The translations under genes were made by a program, and so were the position numbers. 64,000 nucleotides of DNA from Methylobacterium sp. J-067 (GTDB lineage Bacteria; Pseudomonadota; Alphaproteobacteria; Rhizobiales; Beijerinckiaceae): assembly GCF_022829465.1 (NCBI RefSeq), contig NZ_JAKSXZ010000027.1, forward strand, positions 1 through 64,000, given 5' to 3'. This document shows, piece by piece, positions 8,173 to 17,122 of this stretch. How positions within the stretch are numbered: the first letter of the stretch is position 1; each line of letters opens with the position of its first letter. The notes below the pieces were generated by a model, which worked only from the letters and a program-made list of their open reading frames with translations, was not told the origin of the DNA and did no database searches.

Positions 8173-9168
8173 TCACGGCGCCACGGGGCCTTTCGGCCGG
8201 CGGCGGTCGAGGGCGGTGTCGGCGAGGCCGAAAAGGGTGAGGGCGATCAGGGCGATGCCCTGGGTCACGAACAGGACCATGTACATCGCGAAGAGCATCA
8301 GCCCGCGCCCGGGGCGTCCGCGCGAGCGGTCGTGGAAGGCGGCGAGGCCCTGCAGGGCGAAAACGGCGGTGAAGGCGCCCACCAGGGCGACGCCGAGCAC
8401 GCCGGCATAGCCCGGCGCGAAGCTCAGGAGCACGGCCAAGGCCAGCGCGCCGAGGCACGAGCGCGGCATCTTCGTGGACGGTAGATCGGGCCAGGGCCGC
8501 ATCAGCCGGCCGGAGATGCGCACGATCCGCGCGGCGGCCCAGAGATAGAAGGTGAGGAGCATGGCCAGACCATGCGCGGCCAGTGCCGGCACGATGGTCG
8601 CGAAGGCGTCGGCCAGCTCGTCGCGTGTGACGTCGACCTTGCTCGCCTCGTCCGTCGTCGCGTCATCCGGCGCCGCCTCGGGCGCCTTGTCCGCCTGCGG
8701 GGCGGGGCGGGGCGTCCCGGTGCGCGTCTTGACCAGGGCGTGCGAGAGCTTCTGGAGCTGCGCCTCGTAGGCCGCGAAGTTCGGCGAGGACAGGACCGCG
8801 ATGGAGATGAAGGCGAGGGCGGCGGTCGCCGCGATCCAGCCGAGGAGGCGGCCGGTCGGGTACCATTCGAGGCCTTCCGGCGTCTCGCGGCCGAGGAGCG
8901 CGAGGTAGGCGAGCCACCATGCAGGCAGGGCGATGTAGGCGGCGAAGGCGAGGCCCATGAAGGGCTGGATCACCCCCATCAGCACGAGGCTGCCCGTGGC
9001 GGCGGCGGCGAGCGCGGCCCGGTGGCTCCAGCCCAGGCCGACGATCAGAATCGGCAGCGGGGCGAGCAGGTAGAGGGTGACGGCAAGGCCGGTTCCCTTC
9101 AGCAGGACGCCGAAGAGGAGTGCGGAGACGAGGCCCGCGCCGATGCCAAGGACGAGGTTGTGGGTCAT
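8173..9168 (-). CDS. DUF2232 multi-pass membrane protein
   Basis: A 331-residue integral membrane protein with about eight hydrophobic segments. It opens [19 protein letters not shown] and contains [17 protein letters not shown], which resembles the start of DUF2232 family proteins. A hydrophilic loop of about 45 residues rich in Ala, Pro and Asp (residues about 165-200) sits in the middle. The gene is placed between rpsR and rplI, a position conserved for DUF2232 in Hyphomicrobiales. Its function is unknown; the location suggests only co-transcription with ribosomal genes. The ATG start was chosen from the first hydrophobic helix. Confidence 0.8.
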   Translation of the reverse strand: MTHNLVLGIGAGLVSALLFGVLLKGTGLAVTLYLLAPLPILIVGLGWSHRAALAAAATGSLVLMGVIQPFMGLAFAAYIALPAWWLAYLALLGRETPEGLEWYPTGRLLGWIAATAALAFISIAVLSSPNFAAYEAQLQKLSHALVKTRTGTPRPAPQADKAPEAAPDDATTDEASKVDVTRDELADAFATIVPALAAHGLAMLLTFYLWAAARIVRISGRLMRPWPDLPSTKMPRSCLGALALAVLLSFAPGYAGVLGVALVGAFTAVFALQGLAAFHDRSRGRPGRGLMLFAMYMVLFVTQGIALIALTLFGLADTALDRRRPKGPVAP

Positions 9169-9259
9169 GGGGTCCGCTGTCCCCCCCGCCCACGAGGGAG
9201 GGGTTAGGGGCTGGAAGAACGCTGCCCCAACGATCGAGCGGGGTCGCCGCTCTGAAGGA

Positions 9260-9284
9260 GCCGGCCCGGTGTTGCCGGGCCGGC
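9260..9284 (-). terminator. GC-rich stem-loop downstream of rpsR
   Basis: GCCGGCCCGG at 9260-9269 and CCGGGCCGGC at 9275-9284 form a perfect ten-base stem with loop TGTTG, 15 bases beyond the rpsR stop on the minus strand. Only a short pyrimidine-rich tract (CTCCTTC) follows, so this could be a partial terminator or attenuator lowering expression of DUF2232, rplI and dnaB relative to rpsF-rpsR. The rest of the 130-base gap shows nothing else. Confidence 0.55.
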
Positions 9285-9298
9285 GGTTCTCGTGTCGC

Positions 9299-9553
9299 CT
9301 ACTTGATCACGTAGGGGAGCAGGCCGAGGAAGCGGGAGCGCTTGATCGCCTGGGCGAGCTCACGCTGCTTCTTGGCCGACACCGCCGTGATGCGGGACGG
9401 GACGATCTTGCCGCGCTCCGACACGTAGCGGGAGAGGAGCTTCACGTCCTTGTAGTCGATCTTCGGCGCGTTGGCGCCGGAGAACGGGCAGGTCTTGCGA
9501 CGACGGAAGAACGGACGACGGCCACCGCCGCCACCACCAGCACCGAAAGCCAT
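9299..9553 (-). CDS. rpsR: 30S ribosomal protein S18
   Basis: S18 forms a heterodimer with S6 on the platform of the small subunit. The 84-residue protein has the diagnostic KTCPFSG and [19 protein letters not shown] blocks and the [20 protein letters not shown] helix. The N-terminus is extended by a glycine stretch (six consecutive Gly). It starts two bases after the rpsF stop, so the partners are made from one message in near equal amounts. Downstream is the stem-loop at 9260-9284. Confidence 0.97.
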   Translation of the reverse strand: MAFGAGGGGGGRRPFFRRRKTCPFSGANAPKIDYKDVKLLSRYVSERGKIVPSRITAVSAKKQRELAQAIKRSRFLGLLPYVIK

Positions 9554-9555
9554 GA

Positions 9556-9972
9556 TCAGTTCTCCCCGCCGAAGCCGCCACCGCCGCCGCCGCCGAAGCC
9601 GTCGTCGTCACGACGCCGGCCACGCTCACGATCCTTGCGGTCGTCGCGGTCGCGCTTCTGCATCATCGCGGACGGCTCGGAATCGAGTTCCTCGACCCGC
9701 ACCGTCATGAAACGCAGGATGTCTTCCGAGATCTGCATCTGGCGCTCCATCTCGGCGATCGCCGCAGGCGGCGCGTCGATGTTGAGGAGCGCGAAATGCG
9801 CCTTCCGGTTCTTCTTGATGCGGTAGGCGAGGGACTTCACGCCCCACATCTCGATCTTCTCGAGACGCCCGCCGTTCTGCTCGATGACGCCCTTGTAGGT
9901 GTCGATCATCGTCTCGACTTGCTGGGACGTCACATCCTGGCGCGCCAGGAGCACGTGCTCGTAGAGAGGCAT
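9556..9972 (-). CDS. rpsF: 30S ribosomal protein S6
   Basis: S6 is the S18 partner in the 30S platform. The conserved N-terminus [14 protein letters not shown] defines the ATG at 9972, with AAAGG eight bases upstream. The [18 protein letters not shown] and MNIDAPP-like regions follow. The 138-residue product is longer than the E. coli protein because of a charged and glycine-rich tail after residue 105 ([18 protein letters not shown], then eight glycines). Such tails are common in alphaproteobacterial S6. An in-frame upstream extension to 10056 is non-conserved and was discarded. The ribosome site lies in a hairpin described separately. Confidence 0.97.
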   Translation of the reverse strand: MPLYEHVLLARQDVTSQQVETMIDTYKGVIEQNGGRLEKIEMWGVKSLAYRIKKNRKAHFALLNIDAPPAAIAEMERQMQISEDILRFMTVRVEELDSEPSAMMQKRDRDDRKDRERGRRRDDDGFGGGGGGGFGGEN

Positions 9973-9974
9973 TC

Positions 9975-10002
9975 CGGGCCTTTCATGGTCAAAGGAGGCC
10001 CG
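9975..10002 (-). promoter_or_regulatory. hairpin that occludes the rpsF ribosome site
   Basis: On the minus strand, immediately before the rpsF ATG, CGGGCC (plus 9997-10002) pairs with GGCCCG (9975-9980) and an inner TTT/AAA extension is possible across a three-base bulge, so the AAAGG ribosome site is in the stem. The upstream leader also contains CCG-rich stretches. Autoregulatory S6:S18 leader RNAs with a CCG motif are known in many bacterial groups; whether this is one is inference. Confidence 0.4.
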
Positions 10003-10292
10003 ACCGCTTGCGCGGCATGTCCGGGCCGGTTCACTTTCACGTTTGCTCGGCGCCAAGCCCTTCGAGCCGATGTAAGGCCCGAGCGGTTGATCGAAGGCGG
10101 AGACACGGGACGACGAGGCAAGCCTCTATGCCGCGAACGGCACCGTCCGTTCAGCCCCCGGCCGGAGCGAACGCGAGGGGCGCCCTTAGACCGTTTGGCC
10201 GCATGGCGCAAGTCCGGGCCGCTATTGGACGGCCTTGCGAAGAGGCGCGCAAGCCGACAGGTAAGGCCCCAGCGCAACGACCGAAGACGATC
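10003..10292. other. divergent intergenic region between rpsF and pdxJ
   Basis: About 290 bases with no supportable gene. It must hold the rpsF operon promoter (minus) and the pdxJ promoter (plus). I could not pick out boxes with acceptable spacing on either strand. Confidence 0.5.
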
Positions 10293-11039
10293 ATGCCCGC
10301 CCATCCGCTCCGCCTCGGCGTCAACATCGATCACGTGGCCACCGTCCGCAACGCGCGGGGGGGCACCTATCCCGATCCGGTGCGCGCGGCGCGCCTCGCC
10401 GTGGAGGCCGGGGCCGACGGAATCACCGCCCACCTGCGCGAGGATCGCCGCCATATCCGCGATGCCGACATCGCCGCGCTGAAAGCCGCCCTCACCGTGC
10501 CGCTGAACTTCGAGATGGCGGCGACCGACGAGATGGTCGCCCTCGCCATCGCCACCCGGCCGCATGCCGCCTGCCTCGTGCCGGAGAAGCGCGAAGAGCG
10601 CACCACCGAGGGCGGGCTCGATATCGTCGGCGGGCGCACGCACCTTGCCCCCCGCATCCGCGCCCTGGCAGAAGCGGGCATCCGCGTCTCGTTGTTCGTG
10701 GAGCCGGAGCCGGCGGTGATGGAGGCCGCCCACGCCCTCGGCGCGCCGGTCGTGGAACTGCACACCGGCAGCTATTGCGAGGCCGCCGTGGCGGGCGACC
10801 AAGCGGAGGTTGAGCGGGAACTCGCGCGCATCCGCCGTGCGGCCTCGCACGGCGCGGGCCTCGGGCTGGAGATCCATGCCGGGCACGGGCTCACGACGGA
10901 GAGCGTCGGGCCGGTGGCGGCGGTGCCGGAGATCCGCGAACTCAACATCGGCCATGCGCTCATCGCCGACGCGATCTTCGTCGGCCTTCCCCAGGCGATC
11001 CGCGACATGCGCGCGGCGATGGACAGGGCGCGCGGATGA
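10293..11039 (+). CDS. pdxJ: pyridoxine 5'-phosphate synthase
   Basis: PdxJ condenses 1-deoxy-D-xylulose 5-phosphate with 3-amino-2-oxopropyl phosphate to pyridoxine 5'-phosphate, the ring-closing step of vitamin B6 synthesis. The 248-residue TIM barrel begins [19 protein letters not shown], continues with [15 protein letters not shown] and ends with [10 protein letters not shown] and [12 protein letters not shown], all family signatures. The ATG at 10293 was chosen because family members start a few residues before the LGVNIDH strand. The stop overlaps acpS by four bases (ATGA). This pdxJ-acpS-lepB-rnc-era order is widespread in proteobacteria. Its substrate DXP links it to the isoprenoid route that includes dxr at 20892. 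Confidence 0.96.
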   Translation: MPAHPLRLGVNIDHVATVRNARGGTYPDPVRAARLAVEAGADGITAHLREDRRHIRDADIAALKAALTVPLNFEMAATDEMVALAIATRPHAACLVPEKREERTTEGGLDIVGGRTHLAPRIRALAEAGIRVSLFVEPEPAVMEAAHALGAPVVELHTGSYCEAAVAGDQAEVERELARIRRAASHGAGLGLEIHAGHGLTTESVGPVAAVPEIRELNIGHALIADAIFVGLPQAIRDMRAAMDRARG

Positions 11040-11434
11040 TTCTCGGCATTGGCTCCGACCTCTGCGACATTCGCCGCATCGAGAAGACCCTGGCCCGGCA
11101 CGGGGAGCGCTTCACGCACCGGGTCTACACGGAGGGCGAGCGCGCCCGCTGCGACCGCCGCAAGGCCCGCGCGGAGGGCTACGCCCGGCGCTTCGCCGCC
11201 AAGGAGGCCTGCGCCAAGGCGTTGGGCACCGGCCTGAGCGAGGGCGTGTTCTGGCGGGACATGGAGGTGGTCAACCTCCCCTCCGGCCAGCCGACCCTGC
11301 GCCTCACCGGCGGCGCGGCCGAGCGGCTGGCGGCGATGCTGCCGGAGGGGCACGCGGCGCGGATCCATGTGAGCCTCACCGACGACCCGCCCCTGGCGCA
11401 GGCCTTCGTGGTCATCGAGGCCCTGCGGGATTAG
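11036..11434 (+). CDS. acpS: holo-[acyl-carrier-protein] synthase
   Basis: AcpS moves the 4'-phosphopantetheine arm from CoA to apo-ACP, activating fatty acid synthesis. The 132-residue protein shows the two metal-site motifs of the family: [13 protein letters not shown] at residues 4-16 (Asp8) and [16 protein letters not shown] at about 51-66 (Glu58). The ATG overlaps the pdxJ stop in an ATGA junction. The 160 bases after it, before lepB, contain no gene I can support. Confidence 0.95.
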   Translation: MILGIGSDLCDIRRIEKTLARHGERFTHRVYTEGERARCDRRKARAEGYARRFAAKEACAKALGTGLSEGVFWRDMEVVNLPSGQPTLRLTGGAAERLAAMLPEGHAARIHVSLTDDPPLAQAFVVIEALRD

Positions 11435-11594
11435 GATGGGGGCTCCGCGCGTTGCCGGGGGGCTTCGCATGGTTTAGATCGCCGCACCCAGCGGACACGA
11501 TGGCGGCGCAATCCTCGCGAATGGATGGCGCAAAAGCCGCCCTCGGCGTCACCTCCCGGGCGCCGGACGGCGGACCCGGTCGATCAGTAGGAAC

Positions 11595-12386
11595 GTGCGC
11601 GTGAATCACGAGGGCAAGTCGCTCGCCAAGCCGGCGGATACCGGCACCTGGGCGAGCATCCGCGAGACCCTGAAGGTCGGCATCCAGGCGCTGCTCATCG
11701 CGCTCGTGGTCCGCACCCTGCTGTTCCAGCCGTTCAACATCCCCTCGGGCTCGCTGGTGCCGACGCTGCTGATCGGCGACTACCTGTTCGTATCGAAATA
11801 CTCCTACGGCTACTCGAAGTTCTCGCTGCCGCTCTCGGAATACATTCCGATCGAGGCCAAGGGCCGGGTCTGGGCGGCGGAGCCGAAGCGCGGCGACATC
11901 GCCGTGTTCAAGCTGCCGAAGGACAATGCGACCGACTACATCAAGCGCGTGATCGGCCTGCCGGGCGACAAGATCCAGATGATCGACGGCGTCCTCAACA
12001 TCAATGGCCAGGCGGTGAAGCGCGAGCGCATCGCCGACTACGAGACTTCCGACGCCTACGGCCAGCCGACCAAGGTGCCCCAGTACATGGAGACCCTGCC
12101 CGGCGGCGTGGCCCACCGGGTGATCGAGCGGGATGGGGACAACGGCTTCTGGGATCGGACGGAGCTGTACACCGTCCCCGCCGGCCATTACTTCATGATG
12201 GGCGACAACCGCGACAACTCCACCGATTCGCGGGACCTCGCCAATGTCGGCTACGTGCCGTTCGCCAACTTCGTCGGGCGCGCCGAGATGATCTTCTTCT
12301 CCATCGACGAGGGTACGCCGGCCTGGCAGATCTGGAACTGGCCCGCCCACGTGCGCTGGACGCGCCTGTTCTCGACGATCCATTGA
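11595..12386 (+). CDS. lepB: signal peptidase I
   Basis: Signal peptidase I cleaves signal peptides from Sec- and Tat-exported proteins at the outer face of the inner membrane. One transmembrane helix (about residues 27-44) precedes the catalytic serine, Ser51 in NIPSGSLVPTLL. The general base is Lys117 in DYIKRVIGLPGD, and the C-terminal signature GDNRDNSTDSR is present. The 263-residue length is typical. The start is a GTG with AGGAA upstream; a second GTG two codons later is equally possible. Its stop is overlapped by the rnc start. Likely clients in this window include the exported proteins at 27125, 37308, 48922 and 61636. Confidence 0.95.
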   Translation: MRVNHEGKSLAKPADTGTWASIRETLKVGIQALLIALVVRTLLFQPFNIPSGSLVPTLLIGDYLFVSKYSYGYSKFSLPLSEYIPIEAKGRVWAAEPKRGDIAVFKLPKDNATDYIKRVIGLPGDKIQMIDGVLNINGQAVKRERIADYETSDAYGQPTKVPQYMETLPGGVAHRVIERDGDNGFWDRTELYTVPAGHYFMMGDNRDNSTDSRDLANVGYVPFANFVGRAEMIFFSIDEGTPAWQIWNWPAHVRWTRLFSTIH

Positions 12387-13150
12387 GCGCGGACGCGACA
12401 CCCCTTCCGCGCGTCTCGGCGCGGGCCAAGCGAGCGCACAAGCCGCGCCCGCCGCTCGCCGAACTCGAGCAGAAGATCGGCCATGTTTTCGCGGACAGGG
12501 AACTCCTGACCCGCGCGCTGACCCACACCAGCAAGGCCGCCGGCCGCAACGGCAGCTATCAGCGGCTCGAATTCCTGGGCGACCGGGTGCTCGGGCTGGC
12601 GGTGGCGGAGGGCCTCTACGCCGCCCTGCCGGATGCCGACGAGGGCGACCTCTCGCGCCAGCTCGCCGGCCTCGTGCGGCGGGAGACCTGCGCCGCCGTG
12701 GCCGGCACCTGGGGCGTCGGCGCGCACCTGATTCTCGGCCAGGGCGAGGTGATGGGCGGCGGGCGCCGCAACCAGACCATCCTGGCCGACGTGTGCGAGG
12801 CGATCCTCGGCGCCGTCTATCTCGATGCCGGCTTCGATGCGGCCCGCGCCATCGTGGAAGCGCATTTCCGCCCGGCCGAACCCGGCACCGCGCCGCGCGG
12901 GCGCGACGCGAAATCGACCTTGCAGGAATGGGCCATGAGCCGAAGCCTGCCGATTCCCACCTATGCCGTCGTGGAACGCACCGGCCCCGACCACGCCCCG
13001 CATTTCCGCATGGCAGTGCAGGTCGATGGGCTGGAACCCGGCTACGGCGAGGGCACCTCGAAGCGCGTGGCCGAGCAGGCCGCCGCCGGCGCGCTGCTCG
13101 CCCGCGAAGGCATCCATGCGGTGGGTGAAGCCGCCGCGGAGACGACATGA
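12383..13150 (+). CDS. rnc: ribonuclease III
   Basis: RNase III cuts double-stranded RNA and matures rRNA precursors. The 255-residue protein has the endonuclease domain with RLEFLGDRVLGL (Glu63, Asp67) and the second acidic pair in DVCEAILGAVYLDAG, followed by a double-stranded-RNA-binding domain from about residue 175 (KSTLQEWAMSRSLPIPTYAV to the end). The start is a TTG that overlaps the lepB stop (TTGA); no better start exists nearby and the N-terminus would otherwise cut into the first helix. Its stop overlaps era. The N-terminal 25 residues before the domain are basic and alanine-rich. Confidence 0.94.
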   Translation: MSADATPLPRVSARAKRAHKPRPPLAELEQKIGHVFADRELLTRALTHTSKAAGRNGSYQRLEFLGDRVLGLAVAEGLYAALPDADEGDLSRQLAGLVRRETCAAVAGTWGVGAHLILGQGEVMGGGRRNQTILADVCEAILGAVYLDAGFDAARAIVEAHFRPAEPGTAPRGRDAKSTLQEWAMSRSLPIPTYAVVERTGPDHAPHFRMAVQVDGLEPGYGEGTSKRVAEQAAAGALLAREGIHAVGEAAAETT

Positions 13151-14106
13151 CCGACCAGGATTCCCCAGACCACGCCGGCCTCACGCCCACGCCCTTGCCC
13201 GGCACGCCGGCCGATTCGAAGGCCGGCTTCGTCGCGCTGATCGGCATCCCGAATGCCGGCAAGTCGACGCTGCTGAACAGCCTCGTCGGCACGAAGGTCT
13301 CCATCGTGTCGCGGAAGGTGCAGACCACCCGCGCCCTGGTGCGCGGCATCGTGATGGAGGGCGCGGCGCAGATCGTCCTCGTGGACACGCCCGGCATCTT
13401 CGCGCCCAAGCGCCGGCTCGACCGGGCGATGGTGCATTCCGCCTGGAGCGGCGCCGCCGATGCCGACGCGGTGTGCCTGCTGGTCGATGCCCGCAAGGGC
13501 GTGGACGAGGAGGTGCAGGCCATCCTCTCGCGCCTCAAGGACGTGAAGCGGGAGAAGCTGCTGATCCTCAACAAGATCGATCTGATCCCGCGCGAGCGAC
13601 TGCTGGCGTTGGCCGCGCAGCTGAACGAGGCGGCGCCCTTCGCCGAGACCTTCATGATCTCGGCTCTGAAGGGCGACGGCATCGGCGATCTGCGCAAAGC
13701 GCTGGCCGCGCGGATGCCCGCCGGCCCGTGGCTCTACCCGGAAGATCAGGTTTCCGACGCGCCCCTGCGGATGCTCGCCGCCGAGATCACCCGCGAGAAA
13801 ATCTACGACCGGCTGCACGAAGAGCTGCCGTATCGCTCAACGGTCGAGACCGACCAGTGGCAGGTAAAGACCGACGGGTCGGTGCGGATCGAGCAGACGA
13901 TCTTCGTGGAGCGCGAGAGCCAGCGCTCCATCGTGTTGGGCAAGAACGGCCAGACCATCCGCTCTATCGGTCAGGCGGCGCGGCTCGAGATCGCCGAGGC
14001 GGCGGAGGCGACGGTCCATCTGTTCCTGCACGTGAAGGTGCGCGAGAACTGGGCCGACGATCCCGCGCGCTACCGCGAGATGGGTCTGGAGTTCCCCCGC
14101 GGCTGA
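13147..14106 (+). CDS. era: GTPase Era
   Basis: Era binds the 3' end of 16S rRNA and is needed for 30S assembly. The 319-residue protein has a GTPase domain with P-loop GIPNAGKST at 33-41, VDTPGIF (G3) and NKIDLIP (G4). A KH RNA-binding domain follows in the C-terminal third, including GKNGQTIRSIGQAARLEI. The ATG overlaps the rnc stop (ATGA). Era and RNase III are encoded together in most bacteria and act in the same rRNA maturation path. recO, the usual next gene, is not found here; the following 138 bases are empty. Confidence 0.96.
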   Translation: MTDQDSPDHAGLTPTPLPGTPADSKAGFVALIGIPNAGKSTLLNSLVGTKVSIVSRKVQTTRALVRGIVMEGAAQIVLVDTPGIFAPKRRLDRAMVHSAWSGAADADAVCLLVDARKGVDEEVQAILSRLKDVKREKLLILNKIDLIPRERLLALAAQLNEAAPFAETFMISALKGDGIGDLRKALAARMPAGPWLYPEDQVSDAPLRMLAAEITREKIYDRLHEELPYRSTVETDQWQVKTDGSVRIEQTIFVERESQRSIVLGKNGQTIRSIGQAARLEIAEAAEATVHLFLHVKVRENWADDPARYREMGLEFPRG

Positions 14107-14244
14107 TCCGCCCCCAGTGCTGGGCAGCGGGGGGCGCCCGGTGTATCAGGGAGCCATCCCCCGATTCCCTGTCTGGCGAACGCGCTCACGGACTGCGTGC
14201 GGGGGTGATGTTTCCCCGAATGTTTTCTTGATAGCCCTCGCATC

Positions 14245-15150
14245 ATGTCCCACGCCGTCTACGGCTTGCCTCCCGTCGACCTCGCCGAAACCCCCGACAC
14301 GGCCCTGCAGGTCTCGCCCGTCATCGTCGGTTCGTCGCGTCTCGAAGACGTCGCGGATGCGAGCCTCGAAGGCGCGACCGTGTACGCGCCGGCCGGCACG
14401 ATCGAGCGCCGCTACGTCCTCGCCCATGCGCTCCGCGCCCTCGCGCCCGGCGCACGGCTGACGGCGCTGGCGCCGAAGGATCGCGGCGGTGCGCGCCTCG
14501 CCAAGGAACTCGCCGGCTTCGGCTGCGTCCCGTCGGATATGCCGAAGCGGCACCACCGCATCTGCACCGTCGCCCGGCCGGCCGAGCCGGCGGGGCTCGG
14601 CGTTGCCATCGACGAGGGCGGGCCGCGCCACATCGACAACCTCGCCCTGTGCACGCAGCCAGGGGTCTTCTCCTGGGACAGGCTCGATCCGGGCACGGCC
14701 CTGCTGATGCACCGCCTGCCGGCGCTCAAGGGGCGCGGCGTCGATCTCGGCTGCGGCCTCGGCCTGCTCGGCCGGGCTGTGCTGGGTTCCTCCGCCGTCA
14801 CCGAGATCACCCTGATCGACCTCGACCGGCGGGCCATCGAGATGGCCAAGCGCAACGTCTCCGATCCGCGCGCGAAGATCGTTTGGGGGGACCTCCGGGC
14901 GGCATCGGCCCTGCCCACTGGCCTCGACTTCGCCGTGAGCAACCCGCCCTTCCACGACGGCGGTGCCGAGGATCAGGCGCTCGGCAAGATCTTCATCCAG
15001 CGGGCGGCCGATTCCCTCAGGTCGGGCGGGACGCTGTGGCTCGTGGCCAACGCGCACCTACCCTACGAGGCGACTCTGCGCGAGCGGTTCCGCAGCGTCG
15101 AGACGGTGGCGCAGGAGGGCGGCTACAAGGTGTTCGAGGCCCGGCGGTGA
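14245..15150 (+). CDS. RsmC-like class I SAM methyltransferase
   Basis: The 301-residue protein resembles small-subunit rRNA guanine-N2 methyltransferases of the RsmC/RlmG type. An N-terminal pseudo-domain (residues about 1-150, with PAGTIERRYVLAHAL) is followed by a catalytic domain with the SAM loop GVDLGCGLGLLGRAV near residue 165 and the N2-guanine methyltransferase signature SNPPFHDGG near residue 235. The target, probably rRNA, is inferred. A GTGA overlap couples it to the downstream RsuA-type pseudouridine synthase, so two RNA-modifying enzymes are co-translated. Confidence 0.83.
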   Translation: MSHAVYGLPPVDLAETPDTALQVSPVIVGSSRLEDVADASLEGATVYAPAGTIERRYVLAHALRALAPGARLTALAPKDRGGARLAKELAGFGCVPSDMPKRHHRICTVARPAEPAGLGVAIDEGGPRHIDNLALCTQPGVFSWDRLDPGTALLMHRLPALKGRGVDLGCGLGLLGRAVLGSSAVTEITLIDLDRRAIEMAKRNVSDPRAKIVWGDLRAASALPTGLDFAVSNPPFHDGGAEDQALGKIFIQRAADSLRSGGTLWLVANAHLPYEATLRERFRSVETVAQEGGYKVFEARR

Positions 15151-15881
15151 GCAAGGCCGTCCGCCTCGACAAGCTGCTGGCCAATCTCGGCTACGGCTCC
15201 CGCCGGGAGATCCAGACCCTCGCGCGGATGGGCGAGATCCGCCTCGATGGCGAGGCCCTGTCCGATGCCGGCGCGCGGATCGCCCTGACGCCGGACCTGC
15301 CGGCCCGTTTGTCGGTGGAGGACGAACCCCTCGATCCGCTGCCCGGCCTCTGCCTGCTGCTGCACAAGCCGGTGGGCGTCACCTGCTCGCATAAGGAGGC
15401 GGGGCCGCTGGTGTACGGGCTGCTGCCGGATCGCTGGCGCCACCGCGACCCGCCCCTCTCGACGGTGGGGCGGCTGGACAAGAACACGTCCGGCCTGCTG
15501 CTGCTCACAGACGACGGCGCCCTGCTGCACCGGATCATTTCGCCGAAGGCCAACGTCGCCAAGCGCTATCGGGTCGCGCTCGCCCGGCCGCTCCGGGGCG
15601 ACGAGGAGGCCGCGCTCGCCGCCGGCACGCTGATGCTCGACGGGGAGGACAGGCCCCTCCTGCCGGTGGTAATGGAGACGCAGGACGCGACCCATTGCGC
15701 CGTCACGCTGACGGAGGGCCGCTACCATCAGGTGCGCCGGATGTTCGCGGCGCTCGGCAATCATGTGGAGGCGTTGCACCGCGACCGGGTCGGTGGCCTC
15801 GACCTGCCCGGCGACCTGCCGGCGGGAGAATTCCGCGTCCTTGGGGAGACCGAGATCGCCGCGCTGTTCGCGGCGGCGTAA
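15147..15881 (+). CDS. RsuA/RluB-family rRNA pseudouridine synthase
   Basis: This 244-residue enzyme converts uridine to pseudouridine in rRNA. An N-terminal S4 RNA-binding domain starts VRLDKLLANLGYGSRREIQ. The catalytic domain holds LLLHKPVGVTCS and the active-site segment GRLDKNTSGLLLLTDDG with its aspartate at about residue 110, then EGRYHQVRRMFAALG. The pattern fits RsuA (16S position 516) better than RluB because of the compact length, but the exact site is inferred. The GTG start overlaps the upstream methyltransferase stop (GTGA). The stop is 12 bases before the rpsB promoter candidate. Confidence 0.87.
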   Translation: MSKAVRLDKLLANLGYGSRREIQTLARMGEIRLDGEALSDAGARIALTPDLPARLSVEDEPLDPLPGLCLLLHKPVGVTCSHKEAGPLVYGLLPDRWRHRDPPLSTVGRLDKNTSGLLLLTDDGALLHRIISPKANVAKRYRVALARPLRGDEEAALAAGTLMLDGEDRPLLPVVMETQDATHCAVTLTEGRYHQVRRMFAALGNHVEALHRDRVGGLDLPGDLPAGEFRVLGETEIAALFAAA

Positions 15882-15893
15882 CCCCCGTGAGAC

Positions 15894-15922
15894 TTGCCAC
15901 CGCCGGGTGGTTCTGCTAACCG
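15894..15922 (+). promoter_or_regulatory. candidate sigma-70-type promoter for rpsB
   Basis: TTGCCA at 15894-15899 and TAACCG at 15917-15922 are separated by 17 bases. The pair lies just after the pseudouridine synthase gene and 115 bases before the rpsB start, leaving room for a structured leader. Confidence 0.4.
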
Positions 15923-15948
15923 CCCGACCCATCCCACACGCGGAGCCG

Positions 15949-15995
15949 GCCCCATGATTCAATGGGGCGTTTCCGGTCGCCGGCTTGAGGCCGGT
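15949..15995 (+). promoter_or_regulatory. two hairpins in the rpsB 5' leader
   Basis: GCCCCAT at 15949-15955 pairs with ATGGGGC at 15962-15968 (loop GATTCA). CCGGC at 15980-15984 pairs with GCCGG at 15990-15994 (loop TTGAG). The octamer CCGGTCGC occurs twice, flanking and within the second hairpin. S2 represses its own operon through the rpsB leader in enteric bacteria; a similar role here is inference. Confidence 0.4.
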
Positions 15996-16036
15996 CGCAA
16001 CCCTCCGCGGCGGATTTAACCGGAGAGAGATTTACG

Positions 16037-17107
16037 ATGGCCGTCGACTTTTCCATGCGTCAGCTGCTCGAAGCCGGCGCTCACTTCGGGCACCAGTCGC
16101 ACCGCTGGAACCCGAAGATGCAGCCCTACATCTTCGGCACCCGCAACAACATCCACATCATCGACCTCGCCCAGACCGTCCCGGCGATGCATCAGGCCCT
16201 CCAGGCCGTGAGCGACACCGTCGCCCGTGGCGGCCGCGTGCTGTTCGTCGGCACGAAGCGCCAGGCCGCCGACACGATCGCCGAGGCCGCCCGCCGTTCG
16301 GCCCAGTACTACGTCAACTCCCGCTGGCTCGGCGGCACGCTGACCAACTGGAAGACGATTTCGGGCTCGATCTCCCGCCTGCGCAAGGTCTCCGAGACCC
16401 TGGAGACCGGCGGCCCGGGCCTGACCAAGAAGGAGCGCCTGATGCTGTCCCGTGAGAAGGACAAGCTCGAGAAGGCGCTCGGCGGTATCAAGGACATGGG
16501 CGGCGTGCCGGACCTGCTGTTCGTGATCGACACCAACAAGGAGCAGCTGGCGATCAAGGAGGCGAACCGCCTCGGCATCCCGGTCGCCGCCGTGGTCGAC
16601 ACCAACTGCAACCCCGACGGCATCACCTACGTCGTGCCGGCGAACGACGACGCGGGCCGCGCCATCGCGCTGTACTGCGACCTGATCGCCCGCGCCGCCA
16701 TCGACGGCATCTCGCGCGCCCAGGGTTCGTCGGGCGTCGATCTCGGCGCCTCCGAGGAGCCGATGGCCGAAGAGCTGCCGGCCAACGACGACTCCGCCCC
16801 GGCCTCCGTGGCGACCGACTCCCTCGATCCGGCCGACGTGGCGATGCTCGCCGAGTCGACCGAGCATTTCGAGCTTCTCGCCGCCCCTCGCGGCGCCCCC
16901 GACGACCTGACCAAGCTGAACGGCGCCGGTCCGCAGATCGTCCAGAAGCTCAACGATGCCGGCATCTACCATTACTGGCAGATCGCCGCGATGACCGCCG
17001 AGGAAGTCGCCAAGGTCGATGCCGACCTGAAGCTCAACGGCCGCATCGACCGCGATTCGTGGGTCTCGCAGGCCCGCGGCTTCGTCGAGGCCGCCGCCGC
17101 GGCCTGA
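16037..17107 (+). CDS. rpsB: 30S ribosomal protein S2 with C-terminal helix-hairpin-helix tail
   Basis: S2 is a late-joining protein of the small subunit that S1 docks onto. Residues 1-230 are the classic S2 fold, from [14 protein letters not shown] through [22 protein letters not shown] and [17 protein letters not shown]. At 356 residues it is about 115 longer than E. coli S2. After an acidic linker (residues about 240-290) comes a domain starting [20 protein letters not shown] and continuing to a WVSQARGF end, a helix-hairpin-helix type module also seen at the ends of alphaproteobacterial L21 and NuoE. GGAGAGA lies before the ATG. tsf follows, the usual partner. Confidence 0.96.
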   Translation: MAVDFSMRQLLEAGAHFGHQSHRWNPKMQPYIFGTRNNIHIIDLAQTVPAMHQALQAVSDTVARGGRVLFVGTKRQAADTIAEAARRSAQYYVNSRWLGGTLTNWKTISGSISRLRKVSETLETGGPGLTKKERLMLSREKDKLEKALGGIKDMGGVPDLLFVIDTNKEQLAIKEANRLGIPVAAVVDTNCNPDGITYVVPANDDAGRAIALYCDLIARAAIDGISRAQGSSGVDLGASEEPMAEELPANDDSAPASVATDSLDPADVAMLAESTEHFELLAAPRGAPDDLTKLNGAGPQIVQKLNDAGIYHYWQIAAMTAEEVAKVDADLKLNGRIDRDSWVSQARGFVEAAAAA

Positions 17108-17122
17108 TCCGACCGGAGCGTG

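Noticed and set aside
9520..9600. Low-complexity GCC-rich tract suggesting a microsatellite
   Set aside because: It is the coding sequence for the glycine tails of S6 and S18.
11412..13697. A 761-codon minus-strand open frame over lepB, rnc and era
   Set aside because: Antisense to three clear genes that are coupled by overlapping stops and starts.
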